Source: Candidatus Fluviicola riflensis
Lineage (GTDB): Bacteria; Bacteroidota; Bacteroidia; Flavobacteriales_D; Crocinitomicaceae
Reading direction: 5' to 3'
Length of the DNA stretch: 64,000 bases
Assembly (NCBI GenBank): GCA_002243285.1
Contig: CP022585.1
Location: 3,770,641 to 3,834,640 of the forward strand
Below, piece by piece: positions 53,382 through 61,533 of the stretch. The notes under the pieces were generated by a model. The model was not told the origin of the DNA, did no database searches, and saw nothing but the letters and a program-made list of their open reading frames with translations. The stretch's first letter is position 1, and each line of letters opens with the position of its first letter. The position numbers and the translations under genes are program-made.

Positions 53382-55526
53382 ATGAGAAAAATACTACTTA
53401 CGACCATCTTGTTTTTTGCCTTTTTGGCAGGGAATTCTACCGCCAGCGCTCAGTTTCCGGTGGTTACACCAAAACTTTACGGCGCAAGTCCTTTCCAGGA
53501 TTCACTTTGGACACTTGACTCTACCAATTTCAGCGTTATTGAACGTTTCGGCCCAAGTTTAGCCGGTTTTACAATTACCGGTATGAACGGTATGGCATTT
53601 GACCCTACAACTTATCAGACTTACATTATTATGAAAGTTTCAGGTGTTTCGGGCCGTGTTTTGGGTACAATTGATCTTTCAACCGGTGTTTGTACACAAA
53701 TCGGGAATTTAGGTGATAATTTTTCGTCAATCACATTTGATGAGACCGGACAATTGTGGGGTGCAACCGGAGATGGAGCCACAGCATCTGAATCGTTATT
53801 CACTATTGATAAAGCTACGGGCGTCGCAACGTTGGTGTTTGCAATGGGTAATGGTGCCGACGGAGAAGTAATCCTTTACAACCGCGCTGATGATCACATG
53901 TATCACTGGTCAGGTAACGGTACAGTTGTTTTCGAGAAATGGCCAATTTCAAACCTGACTTATACTCCTACAAATATTCCAATTTCAGGAGCTGCCGGTG
54001 GTGAAACATTCGGTACGATGTATGTGTCCCCGAATTACCTGCTGGTATCAAATATTTCCTCTGCTTTCAACCGTCTTTCTCCTACAGGGACCTATTCCGG
54101 TAATTTCGGTTCCAATCCGGATGATTTGCGAGGATTGGTAATGCCACCACAATTTGCGATCAGTGATACCAGTGTTTGTGAGGGAGTCGATACGGTTTAT
54201 ATCGGTGCAGGAGGTTTACAATTGTTCGATTCGATTGTTTACAATTGGGGCGACGGATTTGTTGATATTCAGGATGTTGCCACAGCGGGAGGATCACACA
54301 ATTATGCAGTCGCAGGTGATTATATTGTTTACATCGAAGTGGACAACGGTACAGTACATGATACCATCCGATCATTCAACGTTCATGTTGACTCTACACC
54401 TGTTGTTGTTTTATCGGGCCCTACACATATCTGTTCAGGCGACGATGTAACACTTACAGGAGCTGCCAATGTTTCCAACCAATGGTACATGGACGGTGCT
54501 TTGCTTCCTTTGGAAACCTCCAATACAATCGTCACCAATACAGCAGGTGCCTACAATATGATTGAAACAAATTCATTCGGATGTTCCGATTCTGCAACTG
54601 TGGGTATCGTGCTTACGGATGTGTTGAATCCAACGGTATTTATCGGAAACGATACTACGGTTTGTGACCAGATCATATTGGATGCGGGAAATGCTTCTGC
54701 TACTTATACATGGAGCACAGCAGGTACTGCACAAATGGAAACAATTACCGCTTCCGGAACAATTGATGTAACGGTTACTGATACCAACGGATGCAGCACG
54801 AGCGATACGATTCAGGTGATCGTAAATGCTAACCCGGCATTTAGTTTAGGTACAGATGACAGCGATTGCGAAGAAGTTGTACTCGGCCCTACACCTGCAG
54901 TTGTAGGTACTTATCTATGGTCTGACAGTTCGAACGGTTCTACATTAACAGTAAATGCCACAGGAACTTATTATTTGGACGTAGTTGATTCAAACGGTTG
55001 TTCGTATGTTGATTCAGTGAATGTTACCATTTTCGGTAATCCTTCTGTAACGTTGAGTACTGCGCCGGGTGTTATCTGTAACTACGACCCGGATGTTGCA
55101 CTTGTCGGATCACCAGCTGGCGGTACGTTCAGCGGGCCATCGGTAACAGGAAATATGTTTGATCCTTCCATCGGGAATGGCAACCATGATGTATTCTACG
55201 AATTCACAGATACTAATGGTTGCACAGGTTTCGATACATTGACTCTTGTAGTTGACGGTTGTTTGGGTGTTGCTGAAAACACGACAGCAACTTTACTTGT
55301 GTACCCGAATCCTTCAACAGGCGAATTCACATTGGATATTCCGGTAAACGGAGCCGTTGTTCAGGTGACGGATGTTTTCGGAAAAACGCTGTATACCAAT
55401 CGTTTCGAACAAAACGGCGTTTCTACCATTCATTTGGATGAAAACGCGGACGGAACCTATTTCGTAACGCTTACGACACCGGAAGGTGAACGTTCGGTTG
55501 CGCGATTGGTACTTACCGGAAAATAA
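53382..55526 (+). CDS. Secreted PKD/Ig-repeat protein, T9SS cargo
   Basis: A 714-residue protein with a signal peptide (ends near STASAQ), a beta-propeller-like N-terminal half (about 35-250; FDPTTYQTYIIMKVSG, TIDLSTGVCTQIGNLG, SITFDETGQLWGATGDG, LFTIDKATGVATLVFAMG), a PKD-type domain, then several Ig-like units with paired cysteines (for example FIGNDTTVCDQIILDAGNA and FSLGTDDSDCEEVVLGP), and a type A T9SS sorting domain (LLVYPNPSTGEFTLDI). No catalytic motif. Probably a surface adhesin or structural protein. Confidence 0.87.
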   Translation: MRKILLTTILFFAFLAGNSTASAQFPVVTPKLYGASPFQDSLWTLDSTNFSVIERFGPSLAGFTITGMNGMAFDPTTYQTYIIMKVSGVSGRVLGTIDLSTGVCTQIGNLGDNFSSITFDETGQLWGATGDGATASESLFTIDKATGVATLVFAMGNGADGEVILYNRADDHMYHWSGNGTVVFEKWPISNLTYTPTNIPISGAAGGETFGTMYVSPNYLLVSNISSAFNRLSPTGTYSGNFGSNPDDLRGLVMPPQFAISDTSVCEGVDTVYIGAGGLQLFDSIVYNWGDGFVDIQDVATAGGSHNYAVAGDYIVYIEVDNGTVHDTIRSFNVHVDSTPVVVLSGPTHICSGDDVTLTGAANVSNQWYMDGALLPLETSNTIVTNTAGAYNMIETNSFGCSDSATVGIVLTDVLNPTVFIGNDTTVCDQIILDAGNASATYTWSTAGTAQMETITASGTIDVTVTDTNGCSTSDTIQVIVNANPAFSLGTDDSDCEEVVLGPTPAVVGTYLWSDSSNGSTLTVNATGTYYLDVVDSNGCSYVDSVNVTIFGNPSVTLSTAPGVICNYDPDVALVGSPAGGTFSGPSVTGNMFDPSIGNGNHDVFYEFTDTNGCTGFDTLTLVVDGCLGVAENTTATLLVYPNPSTGEFTLDIPVNGAVVQVTDVFGKTLYTNRFEQNGVSTIHLDENADGTYFVTLTTPEGERSVARLVLTGK

Positions 55527-55540
55527 TCAACGGTTTTTTA

Positions 55541-55574
55541 CAAGTAAGCTCGGGATGCGTCCCGAGCCTGCTTG
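55541..55574. repeat. CTCGGG/CCCGAG hairpin repeat, copy 3
   Basis: GCTCGGG, loop ATGCGT, CCCGAGC; the outer CAAG and CTTG extend pairing. It follows the T9SS gene stop, ahead of a separate terminator at 55604. Confidence 0.68.
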
Positions 55575-55603
55575 CAAAAAAATAAGAAACTACACTTTTT
55601 AAG

Positions 55604-55641
55604 AATCCCCGTTTTGCCAAGGTGAAACGGGGATTTTTGTT
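55604..55641 (+). terminator. Intrinsic terminator of the PKD-type T9SS gene
   Basis: AATCCCCGTTT and AAACGGGGATT form an 11-bp stem with a 10-base loop followed by TTTGTTT. Confidence 0.8.
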
Positions 55642-55736
55642 TGGGTCATTAATTCAATACCGTTTAATCAACAAACCCGTTAATTAGTTGATTGTCTTTC
55701 TTTTTTGAGTAAATTGTACGCATAAATTGCTAGAAC

Positions 55737-58325
55737 ATGCTACAAACTCTCCAACGAACCGGTTTCTTATCGGTATTCTTTTGCCTCTCCTTTTACGGAA
55801 TTTCCCAAACAAATTTACCGGTTGTACAACAGTACATTCACCGGCACGCTGTCGAACTTGGCCTTAACGAAAGCGCTGTAACCATTGAAATCATGTCGGA
55901 AGCGCCATCAAAATCACCGGGTGTTACGCACGTATACGTACGACAATTAATCAATGGTATTCCAGTCACAAACGGGCTTGCAACAGTTACGCTCAAAAAC
56001 GGAAATGTTGTTTACATCGCCAATCGTTTAAAAAACATCAGCGCCACCAATGCAACTGTTCCTTCATTAACAGCACAGGATGCACTTGGAAAAGCGCTGG
56101 AACAATTGAGCATTACAAATAGTCAACCGATCCAGGTGGTGAAATCTTCTGCCAACAATGCAGAAGTCGTATTGTCGAAAGGTGACTTTTCGCGTGAAGA
56201 CATTCCTGCCAAACTTGCTTACTTAGCCGATGAAAGCGGAAATCTGCAATTGACGTGGGATTTGAGCATTGCGCTTAAAAACGGCGAACATTGGTGGAGT
56301 TTAAGAGTGGATGCTGCCAGCGGAAAAATTCTGGAGCAAAATGACTGGATCAGCCATTGCGCGTTTGACGATTGTTCCAATCCGGAACATCAGCACGAAA
56401 CGACACTGGAAACACAACATACCGTATTGATGCCACCGCCTCCGGGAGTAGATGAATATTTGGTCTATGCACTTCCGGTTGAAAGTCCGAATCATGGTGA
56501 CCGTTCATTGGTTATCAATCCGTCTGACCCGATTGCTTCGCCTTTCGGATGGCACGATGATAATGGCATTACAGGTGATGAATACACGATTACGCGTGGT
56601 AACAACGTGTACGCATCCGATGATATTAACGACGATGATAACCCGGGTTATTCACCGGATGGTAGTGCATTGACCAGCTTTGATTTTCCATACGATTCAT
56701 TAACAGGAGTTCAGGGAAACTTAGACGCCGTGATCACCAACCTGTTCTACATGAACAATATGATGCACGATATCTGGTACCAATATGGTTTTGACGAACC
56801 TTCCGGAAATTTCCAGGTAACAAATTATACAGGTGACGGATTGGGTGATGACGGTGTTTTTGCCGATGCACAAGACGGAAGCGGTACCAATAATGCCAAT
56901 TTCGGAACGCCTCCCGAAGGTGAAAGTCCGCGCATGCAAATGTATTTATGGACAGAAGCCAATGTTACCGACTTATTGACAATCAACGATCCGTCGGGGA
57001 TTGCAGGAACTTATGTGTCATCCACGGCCGGTTTCGGGCCTCCTGTTCCATCAACACCGATCACAGCTGATTTTGTGTTGTTAGAAGACGGCACCGGTGA
57101 TGTAACCGATGGCTGTGATCCGATTGTAAATGGCGCGGCTATGGCTGGTAAAATTGTATTGGTTCGCCGCGGTGGTTGTACGTTTGCCAGTAAAGTAGAA
57201 GCGATCCAGGATTTTGGTGCGTTGGCTGTAATTGTGATGAACAATACGGGCGGACAACCAACAGCAATGGGTGGAAATTCTGCAACGGCTGCCATCCCGG
57301 CGATCATGGTTTCTCAAACCGACGGAAACCTTTTCCAAACAACGATTACCGGCGGAACAACTGTTAACGGAACCATTGTAGCTCCGAATGACTTAACAGC
57401 AACCGATTCCGATTTCGATAACATGATCATCGCGCACGAGTACGGCCATGGTATTTCAAACCGCCTCACCGGTGGTTCTGAAAATTCCGATTGTTTGAAC
57501 AACGCCGAGCAAATGGGCGAAGGCTGGTCAGATTGGTTTGGATTGATGCTCACCATTGAACCGGGAGATGCTGCAGAGGATCGCAGAGGAGTTGGAACTT
57601 ATGTGACCAACGAACCGACAACTGGCGACGGCATCAGGCCTGTTCCTTACAGTACTGATTTTTCCATCAACGGTTTCACTTATTCGGCAACCAACAACAC
57701 AAGTACTATTTCCGAACCGCATGGAATCGGATTTGTATGGGCAAGTATGTTGTGGGATTTGAACTGGGCATTAATCGACGAATATGGCTTTGATCCGGAT
57801 GTTAAATACGGTACCGGTGGAAACAATATTGCGATGACATTGGTGATTGAAGGATTGAAATTACAACCTTGTGGTACGGGATTTGTGGACGGCAGAGATG
57901 CGATTCTTCTTGCCGACGAATTGTTGTATGCAGGCGCTAATAAGTGTTTGATTTGGGAAGTTTTTGCCAACAGAGGTTTGGGCTTTAGTGCCGATCAGGG
58001 AGATCCCGATAGCCGTACCGACCAGGTACAAGCTTTTGATGTACACCCAAGCTGCATTGAAAATGCCGGCATTAACGAAAACAACGCTGATTTTGTATCG
58101 GTTTACCCGAATCCTGCGAAAGATATATTGTTTGTAGATTTGACCAAACGTGCAGATGTCACTGAGATTCGTATGATTGATGTTCAGGGAAAAGTATTAA
58201 CTGAATTAACAGGAGTTACACCTTCTGTTGTGAGTATCAACGTAAGCGGATTTAAGAACGGCATTTACTTCCTTGAATTGACTGCTTTAGACGGAACAAA
58301 ATCCATTCGTGTTATAAAACATTAA
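55737..58325 (+). CDS. Secreted M36-family (fungalysin-type) metallopeptidase, T9SS cargo
   Basis: An 862-residue protein: signal peptide, a fungalysin/thermolysin propeptide-like region (about 30-200, VTHVYVRQLINGIPVTNGLATV), the peptidase domain with a PA domain inserted (about 440-545, KIVLVRRGGCTFASKVEAIQDFGALAVIVMNN), and the zinc site H567-E-Y-G-H571 with Glu595 in GEGWSDWF. The end is a type A T9SS sorting domain (VSVYPNPAKDILFVDL). It should be exported as a zymogen and degrade extracellular protein. The next gene follows within 3 bases, so the two are co-transcribed. Confidence 0.94.
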   Translation: MLQTLQRTGFLSVFFCLSFYGISQTNLPVVQQYIHRHAVELGLNESAVTIEIMSEAPSKSPGVTHVYVRQLINGIPVTNGLATVTLKNGNVVYIANRLKNISATNATVPSLTAQDALGKALEQLSITNSQPIQVVKSSANNAEVVLSKGDFSREDIPAKLAYLADESGNLQLTWDLSIALKNGEHWWSLRVDAASGKILEQNDWISHCAFDDCSNPEHQHETTLETQHTVLMPPPPGVDEYLVYALPVESPNHGDRSLVINPSDPIASPFGWHDDNGITGDEYTITRGNNVYASDDINDDDNPGYSPDGSALTSFDFPYDSLTGVQGNLDAVITNLFYMNNMMHDIWYQYGFDEPSGNFQVTNYTGDGLGDDGVFADAQDGSGTNNANFGTPPEGESPRMQMYLWTEANVTDLLTINDPSGIAGTYVSSTAGFGPPVPSTPITADFVLLEDGTGDVTDGCDPIVNGAAMAGKIVLVRRGGCTFASKVEAIQDFGALAVIVMNNTGGQPTAMGGNSATAAIPAIMVSQTDGNLFQTTITGGTTVNGTIVAPNDLTATDSDFDNMIIAHEYGHGISNRLTGGSENSDCLNNAEQMGEGWSDWFGLMLTIEPGDAAEDRRGVGTYVTNEPTTGDGIRPVPYSTDFSINGFTYSATNNTSTISEPHGIGFVWASMLWDLNWALIDEYGFDPDVKYGTGGNNIAMTLVIEGLKLQPCGTGFVDGRDAILLADELLYAGANKCLIWEVFANRGLGFSADQGDPDSRTDQVQAFDVHPSCIENAGINENNADFVSVYPNPAKDILFVDLTKRADVTEIRMIDVQGKVLTELTGVTPSVVSINVSGFKNGIYFLELTALDGTKSIRVIKH

Positions 58326-58328
58326 TAG

Positions 58329-58976
58329 TTGAACAACAGATTAACGGTCGTATTCGTCTTTGTAAGTGCAATGGTGTTCGCTCAGCGTTCTGCCATTGCA
58401 CTGACGTATGGTACACATTTGTATAGCAATTCGTTTGTGGGACAAGTGAACACACTTGATTCTTTTCAGATCGGGCGTCCGGTTCAATACATTGGTTTGA
58501 GTGCGAACGGATACATTCTATTCAGTCGAAAAGTATCGCTTGACGGCCATTTAATAATGGCGAAGTACCTTCCGCAACAAATCAATTTGAACGATTCTAC
58601 CGATGCTAAATTGAGCGGTTCTTCATTTGGATTCGCATTTGGGTTTGATTGTCTGAGGAAAGCCCAAAACATCGATTTCATCTTGGGAGCTGGACTCAAC
58701 TTCGGACGGATGAAAATCACCCAAGCAAGCCATTCCATTACCGACGAAAAGGTAAATTTGAGCGTAAAAAACATGTTTATTTCACCGAAAGCTTCTGCGA
58801 TGCTGATTCTTTATCTAAAATCGATCAGTTTAAGCTTTAATGCCGAATACGGTTACGATATTTCAGCTTCTGGATGGAAACGAAAGATTTTTGGACGGCA
58901 GGAAAGTTCGCTGGATCTTCCCTCCTACAATCAATCGGGATTGGGATTTAGCGTGGCGTTGGGATGTGCATTTTGA
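58329..58976 (+). CDS. Putative outer-membrane beta-barrel protein downstream of the M36 peptidase
   Basis: A 215-residue exported protein that begins with TTG 3 bases after the M36 stop (a signal peptide NNRLTVVFVFVSAMVFAQ follows; the first ATG lies within that signal peptide). Short amphipathic strands rich in Gly, Phe and Tyr (IGLSANGYILFSRKVSL, GSSFGFAFGFDCL, FILGAGLNFGRM, SISLSFNAEYGYDIS, GLGFSVALGCAF) suggest an 8- to 10-strand beta-barrel. It could assist secretion or anchoring of the peptidase. No known family is recognised. Confidence 0.7.
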   Translation: MNNRLTVVFVFVSAMVFAQRSAIALTYGTHLYSNSFVGQVNTLDSFQIGRPVQYIGLSANGYILFSRKVSLDGHLIMAKYLPQQINLNDSTDAKLSGSSFGFAFGFDCLRKAQNIDFILGAGLNFGRMKITQASHSITDEKVNLSVKNMFISPKASAMLILYLKSISLSFNAEYGYDISASGWKRKIFGRQESSLDLPSYNQSGLGFSVALGCAF

Positions 58977-59298
58977 TTTCAGAAAACAAAAATTGACGAA
59001 ATGACGAAACGGGTTTGATTTATTTCAGGAGCCAGCAATTGGGCAAGTATTAACAATGGTAGTTGGAGCGCGTTCAAAATTCAATCTGCGATTGATTGTT
59101 AATTATTAGAAGCGCATGTTCAATCGATAAACACTGACAGGTATTCAGGTTATAAAGGGGTTGTTCAACTAATGAAACCGAGAGGTCAAAAAAATATTCT
59201 TTTTTTTTAGAATAGAACTTGTTTACTAAAAATAGTTTACGCTATATTTGGTTCAAAATTTAGGAACAGATTTCTCAATCTGAATTAAACCACTTCAC
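58977..59298. other. Intergenic region with promoter of the DNRLRE/SpvB-type cluster
   Basis: AT-rich, no gene. TATATTTG at 59243-59250 matches TAnnTTTG, with TTG at 59219-59221 about 21 bases upstream as a weak -33. The predicted leader to the ATG at 59299 is about 44 bases. Confidence 0.5.
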
Positions 59299-59718
59299 AT
59301 GAATAAGAACTATTTTTCACTTTCAGGTATTCTACTTCTGTTTTTTTGCTCGCTGTTTTCCAATGTTTCGTTTGCTCAGCTTGATTCAACAACAGCTACA
59401 ATTTCGGTTGTGGAGAATTATTATCAATCATCCGATACGCTTGACCAACAAGATATGGCCGTTTTAGTGTTAACGTTTGATGATATTTCGGATGTAAGTC
59501 ATATCAGTATTGTTGTTTACGACAATCAAACAAATAATGTGTTTGCCGAATTTTCTAAAACAAGAGAAGAGTTGGAAACAGCAGGGTTCTTATTTTCAGA
59601 CAGGTTCGAATGTCCTTTATTTCAGCCATTTCCCGAGATGGATTACCGAATAGAAATTTCACCTATGAATATTGCCGGTGCTTATACAAAAGGTTGCATC
59701 GCAACGCTTGATAACTAA
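59299..59718 (+). CDS. Small exported protein of unknown function
   Basis: A 139-residue exported protein with signal peptide MNKNYFSLSGILLLFFCSLF...FAQ and a compact beta-rich mature part (MAVLVLTFDDISDVSHISIVVYDNQTNNVFAEFSK) with two cysteines (FECPLF and KGCIA). Not recognised. It is the first gene of a cluster that continues, 22 bases on, with a DNRLRE protein and a giant SpvB/RHS-type protein, and may be an accessory of that system. Confidence 0.72.
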   Translation: MNKNYFSLSGILLLFFCSLFSNVSFAQLDSTTATISVVENYYQSSDTLDQQDMAVLVLTFDDISDVSHISIVVYDNQTNNVFAEFSKTREELETAGFLFSDRFECPLFQPFPEMDYRIEISPMNIAGAYTKGCIATLDN

Positions 59719-59740
59719 ATCTAACAATGAATTCCTGAAT

Positions 59741-61522
59741 ATGAAATCACGACCTATTCACCTTTTTCAAATCACTTTTACCTGTTTTTTGTTGGTTTGT
59801 TTGGGAAACTTTAATGCTCATGCTCAAACTACTTCAAGTGCAAGCTGTAGTGCTGATGCTTATGTAAGATCCAGTACTGCAACAACAAATTATGGGACTA
59901 TTGATACAATTCCATTATGGGTTAGAACAACCTCTGATTACCATAGGTATTATGTTAATTTCAATATTGCCGCACTCGGAATTCCGAGCAATGCGGTTAT
60001 TTACCTTGCTGAATTACGTATGAAACCTACCAGTGTTGGTGAAGGTGGTGCAGGAACCAGTTCCTTTATGCTTCAGTCTGTTTCTTCAAGCTGGGCAGAA
60101 AACACAGTTAAGTGGAATGCTCAACCAATTACATCAGCAGTTAATCAAGTTTCCACAAGTAGTTTTAATGGAACCAAACGTGTTTTTGATGTAAAGATCT
60201 TAGTTCAGAATATGGTGAATGGTTCATTGACAAATAATGGATTCATGATCAGAAGAAATCCGGAAACAACAACTACTTCCAGGTGTCAGTACCATTCCAA
60301 AGAAGCAACTACATCTACGAACAGACCTGAATTGGTTATCCAATGGTATATTCCGATGAGTATCACAAGCGCAACAGTAACACATGCCAGTAGTGGGATT
60401 AGTACTAATGGAGCGGTATCTCCCACTATTACCAATGGATCAGGATCATTCACGTATAAGTGGTTTGATCTTGCAACCGCCAATAGTTGGCCCACTGAAC
60501 CAAGCACCATTTCCACAAGTCTTAATTTAACAGGAAAAGCTCCCGGAGTTTATGGTTTAAAAGTAACCGGTACTTGGGGAGATGTGTACTATATGGCTTT
60601 TCTTATTGGAGCATTGTGTGAACCCGTTAATCTCACCTTCCATCCGGGGCCTAATTTCCTGGATGATGCCTTCATTTACAGCCTACCTGTTCACGTCAAT
60701 ACCAACTTTGGATCCTATTCGGTAGAACAGGCTGCTACCTGGACAAGTGGAGGTATTTGGTACGAATCCAGGTCATTGATGCGTTTCAAGTTGTGGTTTG
60801 ATCCCGTGATTTCTCCTTTGGTAGCAGATTTGCACCTCATGGGAAGCAATCACTTACCTGATCAGCGTACAAATGATGCACAACTGATTAAAATTACTGC
60901 AGATTGGAATGAGAACACTGTAACATACACAAACCAACCTGCTTCTTCAACCAGTATTTTGTCAGATGTACCTCCAACCACATCAACTACTGAAAATAAG
61001 GTTATTGACATAAAGAATTTTTGGAGTGCATGGAGTGCGAGCAATACAACAAATTATGGGATGTTATTTAAGCTGGATAGCTATGCAACTTTGCGAACAC
61101 GGCAACAGTACTTTTCATCTGACTATGCAACCACTTCCGACCATCCTTATATTGAGTTTCAAGTAGACGAGGTGACATGTGACAGGACTTCCTATACCAT
61201 GTTTAAGCGCGAATTGGACGCTGGTTATGTTTCTACTTTTCAAGGAAAGTTAAAAATTCAATTTACAGAAGAATATGAACAGGTTGCAGGCAAGAAAGTA
61301 CCATTGAATTTATACGATGAAAACAATACACTCATAGCCTCTATTGGTTATGATGGTACGTCCGGAGGAACATTGTTACCTGCTCTAACCTATCAGTTTG
61401 ACGACAATCACCACCTGTTAAATCTTTCAACCTACAGTTTAACGGTTGGTAAATTTTATATTCTCGAATTAACCAAAAGCACTGGTGAGAAAGAATACAT
61501 CCGATTCATTTACGCCAATTAA
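59741..61522 (+). CDS. Secreted DNRLRE-domain protein
   Basis: About 593 residues from the ATG at 59741 (signal peptide MKSRPIHLFQITFTCFLLVCLG...AHAQ). Two DNRLRE-type modules can be seen: one at about 35-205 (DAYVRSSTATTNYGTIDTIPLWVRT, then WAENTVKWNAQP and NNGFMIRR) and one at about 315-480 (DAFIYSLPVHVNTNFGSYSVEQA, WNENTVTYTNQP, NYGMLFKL), with an SprB/Ig-like repeat between (SITSATVTHASSGISTNGAVSPTITNGSGSFTYKW). The C-terminal 90 residues form another beta-rich domain with no PNP-type T9SS motif. DNRLRE modules commonly precede SpvB/RHS-type proteins. It is 11 bases upstream of such a gene. Confidence 0.84.
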   Translation: MKSRPIHLFQITFTCFLLVCLGNFNAHAQTTSSASCSADAYVRSSTATTNYGTIDTIPLWVRTTSDYHRYYVNFNIAALGIPSNAVIYLAELRMKPTSVGEGGAGTSSFMLQSVSSSWAENTVKWNAQPITSAVNQVSTSSFNGTKRVFDVKILVQNMVNGSLTNNGFMIRRNPETTTTSRCQYHSKEATTSTNRPELVIQWYIPMSITSATVTHASSGISTNGAVSPTITNGSGSFTYKWFDLATANSWPTEPSTISTSLNLTGKAPGVYGLKVTGTWGDVYYMAFLIGALCEPVNLTFHPGPNFLDDAFIYSLPVHVNTNFGSYSVEQAATWTSGGIWYESRSLMRFKLWFDPVISPLVADLHLMGSNHLPDQRTNDAQLIKITADWNENTVTYTNQPASSTSILSDVPPTTSTTENKVIDIKNFWSAWSASNTTNYGMLFKLDSYATLRTRQQYFSSDYATTSDHPYIEFQVDEVTCDRTSYTMFKRELDAGYVSTFQGKLKIQFTEEYEQVAGKKVPLNLYDENNTLIASIGYDGTSGGTLLPALTYQFDDNHHLLNLSTYSLTVGKFYILELTKSTGEKEYIRFIYAN

Positions 61523-61533
61523 CACAACCATCT

